NCBI GenBank assembly: GCA_951813295.1
Contig: CATOTI010000002.1
Coordinates: forward strand, 1,798,001-1,862,000
Length of the DNA: 64,000 bases
DNA from: an uncultured Pseudomonadales bacterium
GTDB taxonomy: Bacteria; Pseudomonadota; Gammaproteobacteria; Pseudomonadales; Azotimanducaceae
Direction of reading: 5' to 3'
Program-made: the position numbers and the translations under genes
Notes under the pieces: model-generated
Told to the model about the DNA's origin: nothing
The model's input: only the letters and a program-made list of their open reading frames with translations
Database searches by the model: none
Part shown: positions 43,015-51,644 of the stretch, in pieces
Layout of the letters: the number at the start of each line of letters is the position of its first letter
Position numbering within the stretch: the first letter of the stretch is position 1

Positions 43015-44118
43015 ATGAAGCATTTCGGTAAGGCCCTGGTTTCCCTCGGGGCGTTCCTGCTCGTTAGCTGCGGAGGCGCGACGAGCGTGTCGGACGCGCC
43101 AACGACCGTGGCACCCGTCGAGACGATCGAGTGGACGCTTGTGACCACCTGGCCGAAGAATCTTCCGGCGCTCGGCACCGCGCCCGAGAATCTCGCGAAG
43201 CTCGTTGACACCATGTCGAACGGGCGTCTGAAGATCCGGGTGTACGGTGATCAGGAACTCGTGCCGGCGTTCGAAGTGTTCGATGCGGTGAGTTCCGGGA
43301 CGGCGCAGATGGGCCACGGGGCGGCGTACTACTGGCGCGGTAAATTGCCGATCGCGGCCATCTTCTCGTCCGTCCCGTTTGGTATGAACGCGCAGGAAAT
43401 GAACGGTTGGTTGCACCACGGCGGTGGAATGGCGCTCTGGGAGGAGCTTTATGCGCCCTTCGATCTGATACCGCTGGCCTCGGGTAACTCCGGTGTGCAG
43501 ATGGCGGGTTGGTTCAACAAGGAAATCAACTCGGTCACGGACCTCGAAGGCCTCAAGATGCGGATTCCGGGGCTCGGCGGTGAAGTGATGCAGCGCGCGG
43601 GTGCCGTTGCCGTTGCCATGCCGGGCAGCGAAATCTTCACCTCCCTACAGACGGGTGCGATCGACGCGACGGAGTGGGTCGGCCCCTACAACGATCTGGC
43701 GTTCGGGTTGCACGATGTCGCGAAGTACTACTACTACCCAGGCTGGCACGAACCCGGCACGACCCTCGAGGCCATCGTCAACCGTCAGGCTTTCGACGCG
43801 TTGACCCCAGATCTACAAGCGATCGTGCGCACGGCCACACGCGCGATCAACCAGGACATGCTCGATGAGTTCACGGCGCGCAACAACGCGGCGCTGCAGA
43901 CGCTTGTCGACGAGCACGGCGTTGAGCTCAGGCGACTGCCCGATGACGTGCTCGAGCGCCTTCGTGATGTGGCATGGGATGTGATCGGGGAGTCGGCGAC
44001 GGATGAACTGTCGAAGCGAATTCTTGCTTCCTACGTCGACTTCCTGGGCAACGTGCAGGCATACCACGACATCTCCGAGCGCGCCTATATCGAGGCGCGG
44101 GACCCTGCGCGCCGCTAA
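43015..44118 (+). CDS. TRAP transporter substrate-binding lipoprotein (DctP family, alpha-keto acid type)
   Basis: This is the periplasmic substrate-binding part of a TRAP transporter. The 367-residue protein starts with a lipoprotein signal (LLVSC, Cys at about 19). The mature part has WTLVTTWPKNLPALGTAPENLAKLV, GTAQMGHGAAYYW and MRIPGLGGEV, resembling the TakP subgroup that binds pyruvate and other 2-oxoacids; I infer this substrate class, not the exact ligand. The dctQ and dctM genes lie about 1.2 kb away on the opposite strand. The stop codon falls inside the first hairpin of the downstream repeat array. Confidence 0.88.
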   Translation: MKHFGKALVSLGAFLLVSCGGATSVSDAPTTVAPVETIEWTLVTTWPKNLPALGTAPENLAKLVDTMSNGRLKIRVYGDQELVPAFEVFDAVSSGTAQMGHGAAYYWRGKLPIAAIFSSVPFGMNAQEMNGWLHHGGGMALWEELYAPFDLIPLASGNSGVQMAGWFNKEINSVTDLEGLKMRIPGLGGEVMQRAGAVAVAMPGSEIFTSLQTGAIDATEWVGPYNDLAFGLHDVAKYYYYPGWHEPGTTLEAIVNRQAFDALTPDLQAIVRTATRAINQDMLDEFTARNNAALQTLVDEHGVELRRLPDDVLERLRDVAWDVIGESATDELSKRILASYVDFLGNVQAYHDISERAYIEARDPARR

Positions 44119-44509
44119 AGCGGCGCGTTGCAGTTTTTGCTTTGCAAAAACGTGCGCGCTCTTCGTCGGACGCACGAAGCTCAGTGGATAGGCGATGGAA
44201 CCGAAGGCGACGAGGACCACGGCGCGCCGCTAAAGCGGCACGAGGCAGTTTTTGCGCTGCAAAAACGTGCGGCGCTCTTCGGCGGATACACGAAGCTAGG
44301 GGATAGTGATGGCGCTGAATGCGACGAGTATCACGGCGCGCCGCCAAAGCGGCGCGTGGCGGTTTTTGCTTTGCAAAAACGTGCGGCGCCTTTCGGCGGA
44401 TACACACGAAACTCAGTGGATAAGGTGATGGAACTGGAGGCGATACCCGTCGCCAACACACGAAGCTCAGGGAATAGGTAATGGAACTGAAAGCGACCGA
44501 GTACGACGT
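44107..44509 (+). repeat. Tandem intergenic repeat array (three ~115-bp units plus a partial)
   Basis: Units begin at 44107, 44222 and 44336, with a partial fourth at about 44451-44509 that runs into the next gene. Each full unit has: a near-perfect stem GCGCCGC-TAAA-GCGGCGC; a stem GTTTTTGC-TTT-GCAAAAAC; a short CTTCG/CGAAG pairing; AAGCTCAGTGGATAG-like sequence; and ATGGAAC.GAAGGCGAC, a copy of the downstream gene's ribosome-binding site and first codons. The dctP stop lies in the first stem. The ATGs at 44195, 44309 and 44428 open mini-ORFs of 12, 39 and 17 codons. The 362-base gap between dctP and the crotonase gene contains nothing else. Confidence 0.85.
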
Positions 44510-45311
44510 GACCGATGGCATCGCGACGGTGACGCTCAGTCGAGAACACCGCATGAACGCCTGGACCGGGCGCATGCACACGGAATACCGCTACCTGCTA
44601 GCCGAGGCGGATGCGGACGGAGAAGTCGGCGCGATCGTCGTCACGGGTCGCGGCCGGGGTTTCTGTGTCGGCGGCGACGCCGAGGCATTGAGCGGGCACG
44701 CTGCGCGCGGCGGCTACGATCCGGGTACGCCGAAGGAACTCGCTAAACCGGGGTTCGGCGTCGCCGCGGAGTTCGACGCGAGCTTTGCGTTCCATTTTGG
44801 GCTGTCGAAGCCGATCGTCGGCGCGATCAACGGGCCGGCCGCGGGCGTGGGGCTCGCGCTCGCTTGCTTCACGGATCTGCGTTATGCCGTGCCGGGAGCG
44901 AAGCTGACGACGGCGCACGGTAAGTTGAACCTACCCGCCGAATACGGCCTGTCGTGGGTTTTGCCGCGTGTGATGGGCCTGACCCGGGCGAATGACCTCC
45001 TGCTGACGAGCCGCGTTTTCACGACTGACGAAGCGTTCGAACTCGGGCTCATCAACGCGATCATCGAGCCCGATCGATTGCTCGATGAGGTCTATGCGCG
45101 CGTGCATTCGATGCTCGATACCGTTTCGCCGAACTCACTCAAACAGACGCGCTGGCAGATCTACCGGGATCTGCACCGCGACGCCGGTAGTGCTGTGAAG
45201 GACTCGGAATCGCTGATCAATTCGATGATGGCGGAGGAGGACTACGCGGAGGGTGTCAAAGCATTCCTCGAGAAGCGATCGCCCACCTGGCGCGGTTCGC
45301 GGACGCGCTGA
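44481..45311 (+). CDS. Enoyl-CoA hydratase/isomerase (crotonase) family protein
   Basis: The 276-residue protein has the crotonase fold: TVTLSREHRMNAW near the start, the oxyanion-hole loop RGFCVGGDAEAL, AINGPAAGVGLALACFTDLR and LPAEYGLSWVLPRVMG. Of the two glutamates that catalyse hydration in classical ECH, only the one in PAEYG is clear; the first position reads TTAHGKLN, with no Glu. The reaction is therefore uncertain: hydratase, isomerase or another CoA thioester chemistry. Its RBS and first codons are part of the tandem repeat upstream, and its ATG overlaps a mini-ORF stop (TAATG). It converges on dctM. Confidence 0.8.
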   Translation: MELKATEYDVTDGIATVTLSREHRMNAWTGRMHTEYRYLLAEADADGEVGAIVVTGRGRGFCVGGDAEALSGHAARGGYDPGTPKELAKPGFGVAAEFDASFAFHFGLSKPIVGAINGPAAGVGLALACFTDLRYAVPGAKLTTAHGKLNLPAEYGLSWVLPRVMGLTRANDLLLTSRVFTTDEAFELGLINAIIEPDRLLDEVYARVHSMLDTVSPNSLKQTRWQIYRDLHRDAGSAVKDSESLINSMMAEEDYAEGVKAFLEKRSPTWRGSRTR

Positions 45312-45316
45312 CGCGC

Positions 45317-46678
45317 TTACCCGTAGAGCACCCCCGGCAGCCACGTCGCGAGGCGGGGCTCGACGACGAGCAGCACGAGCAATAGAAGCTGTAGCACGAT
45401 GAAAGGCACGACGCCGCGGTAGATGTCGGTTGTCGCGATCTCCGGTGGTGCGACGCCGCGCAGGTAAAAAAGCGCGAAACCGAACGGCGGTGTCAGGAAC
45501 GACGTCTGCAGGTTGATCGCGATCATGACCCCGAGCCAGACCGGGTCGAGGCCCATCGCGAGCAACACCGGACCGACGATCGGGACGACCACATACGTGA
45601 TCTCGATGAAGTCGAGGATGAAGCCGAGCAAAAAGATGACGAGCATCACGATCGCCATCGCACCGACGACGCCGCCCGGCATGCCTTCGAAGGCTTGCGC
45701 CACGACGTCGTCGCCACCGTAGCCGCGGAAGACCAGCGAGAAGACCGACGCGCCGATCAGGATGAAGAACACCATCGACGTTGTGGAGAGCGTCGAGCGC
45801 GCGATTTCCCGCAGCGTGTCGAGGTTGATGCTTTTGTAAGCGAGGGCGAGGACGATGGCACCGATCGCGCCGACCCCGGCCGCCTCCGTCGGGGTCGCGA
45901 AACCCGTCAGGATCGAACCGAGCACGGCGATGATGAGCGCGAGGGGCGGAACGAGGCTCGTGATGAGGTTCTTGACGTCGATGCGCTCTTCATTTTCGAC
46001 GGGTGGCGCACGATCGGGTCTCACGAACGCCACGATCAGCAGATAGCCGATATAGAGGGCCACCAGGATCAGGCCGGGAACGAGGGCGCCGGCGAAGAGA
46101 TCCCCGACGGAGACGGTCTTCGGTGCGAAGATCCCTTGTCCGAGCTGCGCTTGCTGGTAGGCGTTCGATAGCACGTCTCCCAGGAGGACGAGGGCGATCG
46201 ACGGCGGAATGATCTGACCGAGCGTGCCGGTGGCGCTGATCGTGCCCGTTGAGAGCTTCGGATCGAAACCGCCAGCCTGCATGCTCGGCAACGCCAGTAG
46301 CCCGAGTGTCACGACCGTTGCCCCGACGATGCCCGTGCTGGCCGCCATCAGCATGCCGACCAGCGTGACCGCGATCGCGAGGCCGCCCGGTAACCGTCCG
46401 AAGAGCTGCGTGAGACTGGCGAGCAGCGCTTCGGCGATTTTCGTGCGCTCGAGGGTGATCCCCATCAATACGAAGAGTGGGACGGCCAGGAGAGTTTGAT
46501 TCGTCACCAGACCGAAGAGCCGACCGGGCAGGAAGCCCAATACGGAAAGATCGAATGCGCCCAGTGCGGCGCCGACGAACGCGAAGATGAGCGCGACGCC
46601 GCCGAGGGTCGCGGCCACGCTGAAACCCGCGAGGAGTGCCACGAAGACGATGGCGAACATCAGGAGCGGCGCGAACAT
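45317..46678 (-). CDS. TRAP transporter large permease subunit DctM
   Basis: DctM is the sodium-coupled transport channel of TRAP systems, with about 12 membrane segments. The 453-residue product contains MLMAASTGIVGATVVTLG, GTISATGTLGQIIPPSIALV and LQTSFLTPPFGFALFYLRG, typical of the family (the large form associated with keto acid TRAPs). The true start is the ATG at 46678 overlapping the dctQ stop as TGATG; the frame open to 47086 is a shadow. It forms a pair with dctQ and probably works with the DctP protein encoded on the opposite strand. Confidence 0.92.
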   Translation of the reverse strand: MFAPLLMFAIVFVALLAGFSVAATLGGVALIFAFVGAALGAFDLSVLGFLPGRLFGLVTNQTLLAVPLFVLMGITLERTKIAEALLASLTQLFGRLPGGLAIAVTLVGMLMAASTGIVGATVVTLGLLALPSMQAGGFDPKLSTGTISATGTLGQIIPPSIALVLLGDVLSNAYQQAQLGQGIFAPKTVSVGDLFAGALVPGLILVALYIGYLLIVAFVRPDRAPPVENEERIDVKNLITSLVPPLALIIAVLGSILTGFATPTEAAGVGAIGAIVLALAYKSINLDTLREIARSTLSTTSMVFFILIGASVFSLVFRGYGGDDVVAQAFEGMPGGVVGAMAIVMLVIFLLGFILDFIEITYVVVPIVGPVLLAMGLDPVWLGVMIAINLQTSFLTPPFGFALFYLRGVAPPEIATTDIYRGVVPFIVLQLLLLVLLVVEPRLATWLPGVLYG

Positions 46679-47175
46679 CAGTGCGATTTCCCTCGGTTGA
46701 GGAGGAGCTGAACCGCGAGGGAGGCGCTCTGCAATGCCAGCAGGATCGCCGCGAACGGGATCACTGATTTCAATAGGAAGACAGCCTGTAGCCCGCCGAC
46801 CTCGGGGGAGCCTTCGAGGATGGCCCAGGACTTCGCCGCGTAGGGCAGGCTGATCCAGGCGATCGTGATCGCGAGCGGCAGCATGAAGAGCAGATGGCCG
46901 GCGAGATTGATGAGGTCTTTGCGCCCTGCCGACATCTTCGAATAGACGAGGTCGACTCGTACGTGTCCGTCGTGCTGCAAGGCGTAGGAAAGCCCGACGA
47001 GGAACGCGAGGCCGTGCAGGTAAACGACCGTTTCCTGCAGGAAGATGGCGCCGATATCGAAACCGTAGCGCAGGACGACGACACATCCGGTCAGGCCGAC
47101 CATGGCGAACAGGAGCCAGGCGACGCTCTTGCCGAGTACGTCGACGAACCGATCGATAATGCGGGTCGCGATCAT
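46678..47175 (-). CDS. TRAP transporter small permease subunit DctQ
   Basis: DctQ is the four-helix small membrane subunit of TRAP transporters. The 165-residue product shows membrane segments (about 12-33, 45-65, 88-108 and 135-155) and family features FLQETVVYLHGLAFLVGLSYALQHDGHVRVDL. The start at 47175 (MIATRIIDRFVDVLGK) is chosen; the frame open to 47271 lacks family similarity. Its stop overlaps the dctM start. Confidence 0.9.
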   Translation of the reverse strand: MIATRIIDRFVDVLGKSVAWLLFAMVGLTGCVVVLRYGFDIGAIFLQETVVYLHGLAFLVGLSYALQHDGHVRVDLVYSKMSAGRKDLINLAGHLLFMLPLAITIAWISLPYAAKSWAILEGSPEVGGLQAVFLLKSVIPFAAILLALQSASLAVQLLLNRGKSH

Positions 47176-47182
47176 GGTCGGG

Positions 47183-48034
47183 TCATACCGCGAGGACGGT
47201 CCCGATGAAAAAGGCGAAAGTCGTCCACGCGTTTTCCTTGAACGCGCGGAACCATCGATCCTTTTTGTCACTCGCCAGGGCGACCTGCTGGTGCGCGAAT
47301 GAGAGAGCGACCGCCGTGAGTGCCAGATAGATCACCACGCCGAGCTCGAGCGAAGCGGCGATCGCCAAAAGGAGCGCGAGGGTGGCGATCTGCAGGATGC
47401 CGATAAAGAGTCGGTCGTAGCGACCGAGCAAGACCGCGGTCGATTTGATACCGACGGCGAGGTCATCGTCCCGGTCGACGCGTGCATAGATCGTGTCGTA
47501 GGCCACGATCCAGAGCGCATTGGCCGCAAGTAACGCACCGGCGATGAGCGGCACGGATTCTCGGGTCGCGGTGAAGGCGAGCACGATTCCCCAGCTGAAC
47601 ACGATGCCGAGGACAAATTGCGGCAGGTGCGTAAATCGTTTGCAGAACGGATAGAGCACGACGAGGACGGCACCGGCTGCGGCCGCGAAAAAGGTCGTGA
47701 GATTGAGAGCGAGCGCGAGACTCGCGGCGATGGCGAGCAGGACGAGGAAAAGCACCACCGCCGCGGCGACGGAGACTTCCTCGGTCGCGAGGGGCCGGTC
47801 TTGAGTACGCTCGACGCGACCATCGAGGTCCCGATCGGCGAGATCGTTGACCACGCAACCCGCCGCGCGCATGACGAATGTACCGACGAAAAAGACCGCG
47901 ACGAGAGGAATACCGGGCCAGCCTTCCGCCGCGATCCACAGCGCAGCGAGCGTCGGCCAGAGCAGCAACCACGTGCCCACGGGGCGGTCGAGCCGCATGA
48001 GTCGGTAGTAGGGATGCTGAGCGACGGCTTGCAT
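47183..48034 (-). CDS. ubiA: 4-hydroxybenzoate octaprenyltransferase
   Basis: UbiA attaches the polyprenyl tail to 4-hydroxybenzoate in ubiquinone synthesis. The 283-residue membrane protein has both aspartate-rich motifs: NDLADRDLDGRVERTQDRP and DTIYARVDRDDDLAVGIKST. The start MQAVAQHPYYRLMRLDRPVG at 48034 matches the family; the open frame to 48124 would overlap rubredoxin. Chorismate lyase (ubiC), often adjacent, is not here. Confidence 0.95.
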   Translation of the reverse strand: MQAVAQHPYYRLMRLDRPVGTWLLLWPTLAALWIAAEGWPGIPLVAVFFVGTFVMRAAGCVVNDLADRDLDGRVERTQDRPLATEEVSVAAAVVLFLVLLAIAASLALALNLTTFFAAAAGAVLVVLYPFCKRFTHLPQFVLGIVFSWGIVLAFTATRESVPLIAGALLAANALWIVAYDTIYARVDRDDDLAVGIKSTAVLLGRYDRLFIGILQIATLALLLAIAASLELGVVIYLALTAVALSFAHQQVALASDKKDRWFRAFKENAWTTFAFFIGTVLAV

Positions 48035-48104
48035 GGCAGACGCATTGTAAGGGAGGGTCGCCTCGTGTAGCGTGCCGCCGCTTAACGGAAGGTAGGGAAG
48101 ACGC

Positions 48105-48272
48105 GTGCGAAAGTGGCAATGCATCGTTTGTGGTTGGATCTACGACGAAGCCGAGGGTTGTGACGAAGAAGGGATCGCGCCCGGTACGAAGTGGGAAGAC
48201 GTCCCGGAAGACTTCGTTTGCCCGGAGTGCGGCGTTGCCAAAGAAGATTTCGAGATGATCGAAGTTGGCTGA
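48105..48272 (+). CDS. rubA: Rubredoxin
   Basis: A small iron protein for one-electron transfer. The 55-residue product, a short frame starting at GTG 48105 after AGGGAAG, has the two cysteine pairs CIVCG and CPECG that bind one Fe, with the usual WIYDE and [11 protein letters not shown] contexts. Divergent from ubiA, 70 bases away. Rubredoxin next to ubi genes is common in Gammaproteobacteria; its partner here is not known. Confidence 0.93.
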   Translation: MRKWQCIVCGWIYDEAEGCDEEGIAPGTKWEDVPEDFVCPECGVAKEDFEMIEVG

Positions 48273-48315
48273 GAGCGCACGTATTCTCTAGTCCTCGCAA
48301 CTTCACGAGTCGCCG

Positions 48316-49605
48316 ATGAACCTGACGATTCGCATCCTCATAGGCATGGCGGCCGGCATTATCGTCGGCCTCGTCCTGCAGGGCCTCGGCGTCACGGGCC
48401 TCGCCGCCTTTCTGGTCGACGTATTCGACGTCGGCGGGCGGATCTTCGTGGCAAGTTTGCAACTCATGGTCGTGCCGCTCGTGCTGGTGTCGCTCATCTG
48501 TGGCGCGAGCAGCTTGTCGGATGGCGCCAGCTTGGGACGCCTCGGCGGCAAGACGCTTGGTCTCTATCTCGCCACGACCGCGATCGCGATCTCCATTGCG
48601 CTGACGATTGCGCTTGCCATCAGCCCGGGTGAAGGCGCCGGCGGGATTCCGCAACAGGAATACGTGCCTCGCCCGGCACCCGGCCTGAAAGATGTCATCG
48701 TCAACATATTCCCGACCAACCCGATCGCCGCGATGGCCGAAGGGAAGATGCTCCAAGTGATCGTCTTTGCGCTACTCGTCGGTGTCGCGATCACGCGGGC
48801 CGGCGAAGCGGGCGCTCGCATCAAAACGTTCTTCGAGAGCGTCAACGAGATTCTGATGCAGCTCATCATGATGCTGATCAATCTCGCGCCCTACGGCATC
48901 TTCTGTCTGATGGCCCGGCTCTTTTCCGAAGTCGGCTGGGAGCAGATTCTCGAGTTGGCGAAGTACTTCTTTACCGTCGTCGCCGCACTCGTGATTCATC
49001 TGAGCGTCGTCTACCCGACTATTCTCGTGTTGCTCGCGCGAGTCTCACCCGTGACGTTCTTCGGCAAGATGCGCAGCACGATGCTGGTCGCGTTCTCGAC
49101 TTCCTCGAGCGGTGCAACGCTGCCGGTGACGTTGCGCGCGGTGAAAGAACGGCTCGGGGTCGACAACCGGGTCGCCTCGTTCTCGGTACCGCTCGGGGCC
49201 ACGATCAACATGGACGGCACCGCGATCATGCAAGGCGTCGCAACCGTCTTCATCGCCCAGTTCTACGGCATCGACCTCGTCTTCACCGACTTCCTCATGG
49301 TGGTCCTGACCGCGACGTTGGCATCGATCGGGACGGCCGCCGTCCCCGGGGTGGGACTCATCACGCTCGCCATGGTGTTGAACCAGGTCGGTCTACCGGT
49401 CGAAGGCATCGCGCTCATCATCGGCGTCGATCGTCTGCTCGACATGATGCGTACCGCCGTCAACGTCTCCGGTGACGCCACGGTCGCGACGACCGTTGCG
49501 TCGAGCGAGGACATGCTCGACCGCGAGATCTTGAATTCTCACGACACGACGGTCGACCCTGGCCAGGACAGCGCTAAAGATCCGACGACGGGACCCGCCG
49601 CTTAG
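48316..49605 (+). CDS. Dicarboxylate/amino acid:cation symporter (DAACS family)
   Basis: A GltP/DctA-like secondary transporter for glutamate, aspartate or C4-dicarboxylates. The 429-residue membrane protein has the reentrant-loop serine motif STSSSGATLPVT, the NMDGTA motif and the late DRLLDMMRTAVNVSGD with the substrate-binding Asp and Arg/Asn residues. The C-terminal 35 residues are polar and not conserved. The specific substrate and cation (Na+ or H+) cannot be read from sequence alone. Its stop overlaps that of recG on the other strand. Confidence 0.9.
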   Translation: MNLTIRILIGMAAGIIVGLVLQGLGVTGLAAFLVDVFDVGGRIFVASLQLMVVPLVLVSLICGASSLSDGASLGRLGGKTLGLYLATTAIAISIALTIALAISPGEGAGGIPQQEYVPRPAPGLKDVIVNIFPTNPIAAMAEGKMLQVIVFALLVGVAITRAGEAGARIKTFFESVNEILMQLIMMLINLAPYGIFCLMARLFSEVGWEQILELAKYFFTVVAALVIHLSVVYPTILVLLARVSPVTFFGKMRSTMLVAFSTSSSGATLPVTLRAVKERLGVDNRVASFSVPLGATINMDGTAIMQGVATVFIAQFYGIDLVFTDFLMVVLTATLASIGTAAVPGVGLITLAMVLNQVGLPVEGIALIIGVDRLLDMMRTAVNVSGDATVATTVASSEDMLDREILNSHDTTVDPGQDSAKDPTTGPAA

Positions 49606-51629
49606 ACATCGGCGTACCGTCCGGGTCGTTCGACCCACGTCGCGATGATCTTCGCGACGTTGTCGGGGTCTTCGGTCAGGAGGCGGTCGCCGAGGCTCGC
49701 CACCTCGCCGATCAGATGAGCGTCACGGCCGAGATCCGCGACACGAAATGCCTGCTCACCCGTCTGGCGGGTGCCGAGGATATCGCCGGGTCCGCGTAGT
49801 TCGAGGTCGCGCTCGGCGATCTTGAAGCCGTCGTTGCTCGAACGAAGCGTTTCGAGACGCTGGCGCGCGACTTCAGAGACGGGGTGCTCCCACAACAGCA
49901 AGCAAGCGCTCGCCTCGCTCCCTCGACCCACGCGGCCGCGTAGCTGGTGCAGTTGCGCAAGCCCCAGTCGCTCGGCGTTGTCGATCACCATCAACGTCGC
50001 GTTGGGTACGTCGACACCGACTTCGATGACGGTGGTCGCGACGAGGACGGCGATTTCGCCCGCCTTGAAGGCGGCCATGACCGCCGACTTCTGATCGCCG
50101 TTCATGCGGCCGTGCACGAGACCACACTTTGACGAGAGCTTCGCCTCGAACTCGGCGAAAACGGTTTCGGCGGCGTGGGCGTCAATCTCGTCATCGTCTT
50201 CGATGAGCGTGCACACCCAGTACGTTTGTTGACCGCGCATGGAATTCGCCTCGACGTAGCTGATCACGCGTTCGCGTTGGGCGGGCCCGAGGACGCGCGT
50301 CTGGATCGTCTGGCGACCCGGCGGCAACTCGTCGATGACGGAAACATCCATATCGGCGTAAAGGGCCATGGTGAGCGTTCGCGGGATGGGCGTTGCGGTC
50401 ATGATGAGCTGGTGCGGTAGATGCCCCTTGTCGCGCAACTGCATGCGCTGGTGCACGCCGAATCGGTGCTGCTCGTCGACGATCGCGAGCACGAGTTGGC
50501 GGAACGTGACCTCGTCCTGGAAGAGCGCGTGGGTTCCGACGACGACGTCGAGGTCGCCGTCGGCGACTTCCGTCTGGCGCTCACGACGCGCGGCCGCGCG
50601 TAACCGGCCGGTGATCAGGCCAACGCGTATGCCGAGCGGCTCGAGCCAGCGGGAAAACGTCTCGAAATGCTGTTCGGCGAGTACCTCCGTCGGTGCCATG
50701 ATGGCGACCTGTCCCTCGTTTTCGACCGCCCGGATCGCCGCGAATGCAGCGACGATCGTCTTCCCGGCGCCGACGTCGCCTTGCAACAGACGCATCATCG
50801 GGGTCGAAGCGGAGAGGTCGTTGAGAATCTCGGTGGTCGTGCGTGCCTGCGCCGGGGTGAGATGAAACCCGAGGCTCGAGAGCAGTTGTCTGCCGAGCCC
50901 GGCGACGGATGGTAGTGGTGTGGTTTCGAGCGTCTTGTGCCGCTCCCGCCGGCGCCGAAGCACGAGGTAATGGCTCAGAAATTCATCGAGGACCACGCGC
51001 TTGCGGGCGGTTTCGAGCCGTTTCGCGGCGTTTTCGTCGGCGGTCGGCCGGTGGAGAAAACGGAGCGCGTCGGCAAAATTCGCAAAATCGGATTCGAGCG
51101 TACTCGTGCCGAGGTCGTCGAGAATGACGAGTGCGTCGCTCGTCCACTGACGCATCCGCTTCGAGGTAAGGCCCGCGGAGGATGGATACACCGGCGCCAG
51201 ACCTTCGGTCGACGGTCCGGGTTCGTCGCTGAAGACGCGGTAATCGGGATGCACCATCTCGATGCCGTCGCTGCCGAAGCGGATCGCACCGTATGCGCGT
51301 ACCCAGCATCCGACGCGTAATCCATCCCGCTGTCCTCGTGAGAAGTGGAACCAGCGCAGATGGAAATATCCGGTCTCGTCCGTGAGGTGGACAAGGAGGC
51401 TCTGGCGGCGGCCGCGTGGCATATCGACGCCGACGACTTGCCCCGTCACGAGCGCTTCCTGCCCGGCTTCGAGGGATTTGAGCGGTACGCTTTTCGAGCG
51501 ATCTTCGTAGCGCATCGGCAGATGCAGGAGGAGGTCCCAAACGGTCTCGATACCGAGACGGCCCAAACGCTCTTCGGCTTTAGGGCCGATCCCTTTGATC
51601 GCGCCGACGTGGCTGGCTGGGTCCAGCAC
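49602..51629 (-). CDS. recG: ATP-dependent DNA helicase RecG
   Basis: RecG regresses stalled forks and branched DNA. The 675-residue protein has an N-terminal wedge/OB region (about 50-165), then the helicase domains: Walker A LLQGDVGAGKTIVA, DEQHRFGVHQR, MTATPIPRTL, and the C-terminal QLRGRVGRG (motif VI) and RGPGDILGTRQTG. The start is GTG at 51629 (MLDPASHVGAIKGIGPKAEERL), 15 bases after ridA. Length fits E. coli (693). Confidence 0.96.
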   Translation of the reverse strand: MLDPASHVGAIKGIGPKAEERLGRLGIETVWDLLLHLPMRYEDRSKSVPLKSLEAGQEALVTGQVVGVDMPRGRRQSLLVHLTDETGYFHLRWFHFSRGQRDGLRVGCWVRAYGAIRFGSDGIEMVHPDYRVFSDEPGPSTEGLAPVYPSSAGLTSKRMRQWTSDALVILDDLGTSTLESDFANFADALRFLHRPTADENAAKRLETARKRVVLDEFLSHYLVLRRRRERHKTLETTPLPSVAGLGRQLLSSLGFHLTPAQARTTTEILNDLSASTPMMRLLQGDVGAGKTIVAAFAAIRAVENEGQVAIMAPTEVLAEQHFETFSRWLEPLGIRVGLITGRLRAAARRERQTEVADGDLDVVVGTHALFQDEVTFRQLVLAIVDEQHRFGVHQRMQLRDKGHLPHQLIMTATPIPRTLTMALYADMDVSVIDELPPGRQTIQTRVLGPAQRERVISYVEANSMRGQQTYWVCTLIEDDDEIDAHAAETVFAEFEAKLSSKCGLVHGRMNGDQKSAVMAAFKAGEIAVLVATTVIEVGVDVPNATLMVIDNAERLGLAQLHQLRGRVGRGSEASACLLLWEHPVSEVARQRLETLRSSNDGFKIAERDLELRGPGDILGTRQTGEQAFRVADLGRDAHLIGEVASLGDRLLTEDPDNVAKIIATWVERPGRYADV

Positions 51630-51644
51630 TTCGAACGGCGAGAA

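Noticed and set aside
44174..44192. tRNA-like D-arm (AAGCTCAGTGGATAG) in the repeat units
   Set aside because: No acceptor stem, anticodon arm or T-loop follows; the match is limited to about 15 bases.
44107..44509. CRISPR array
   Set aside because: Units are directly adjacent copies of ~115 bp with no short repeat/variable spacer pattern, and no cas genes are present.
43928..44581. Long open frames on both strands across the repeat array
   Set aside because: They arise from the repeat unit, show the same short periodic peptide and overlap dctP and the crotonase gene; no family resemblance.
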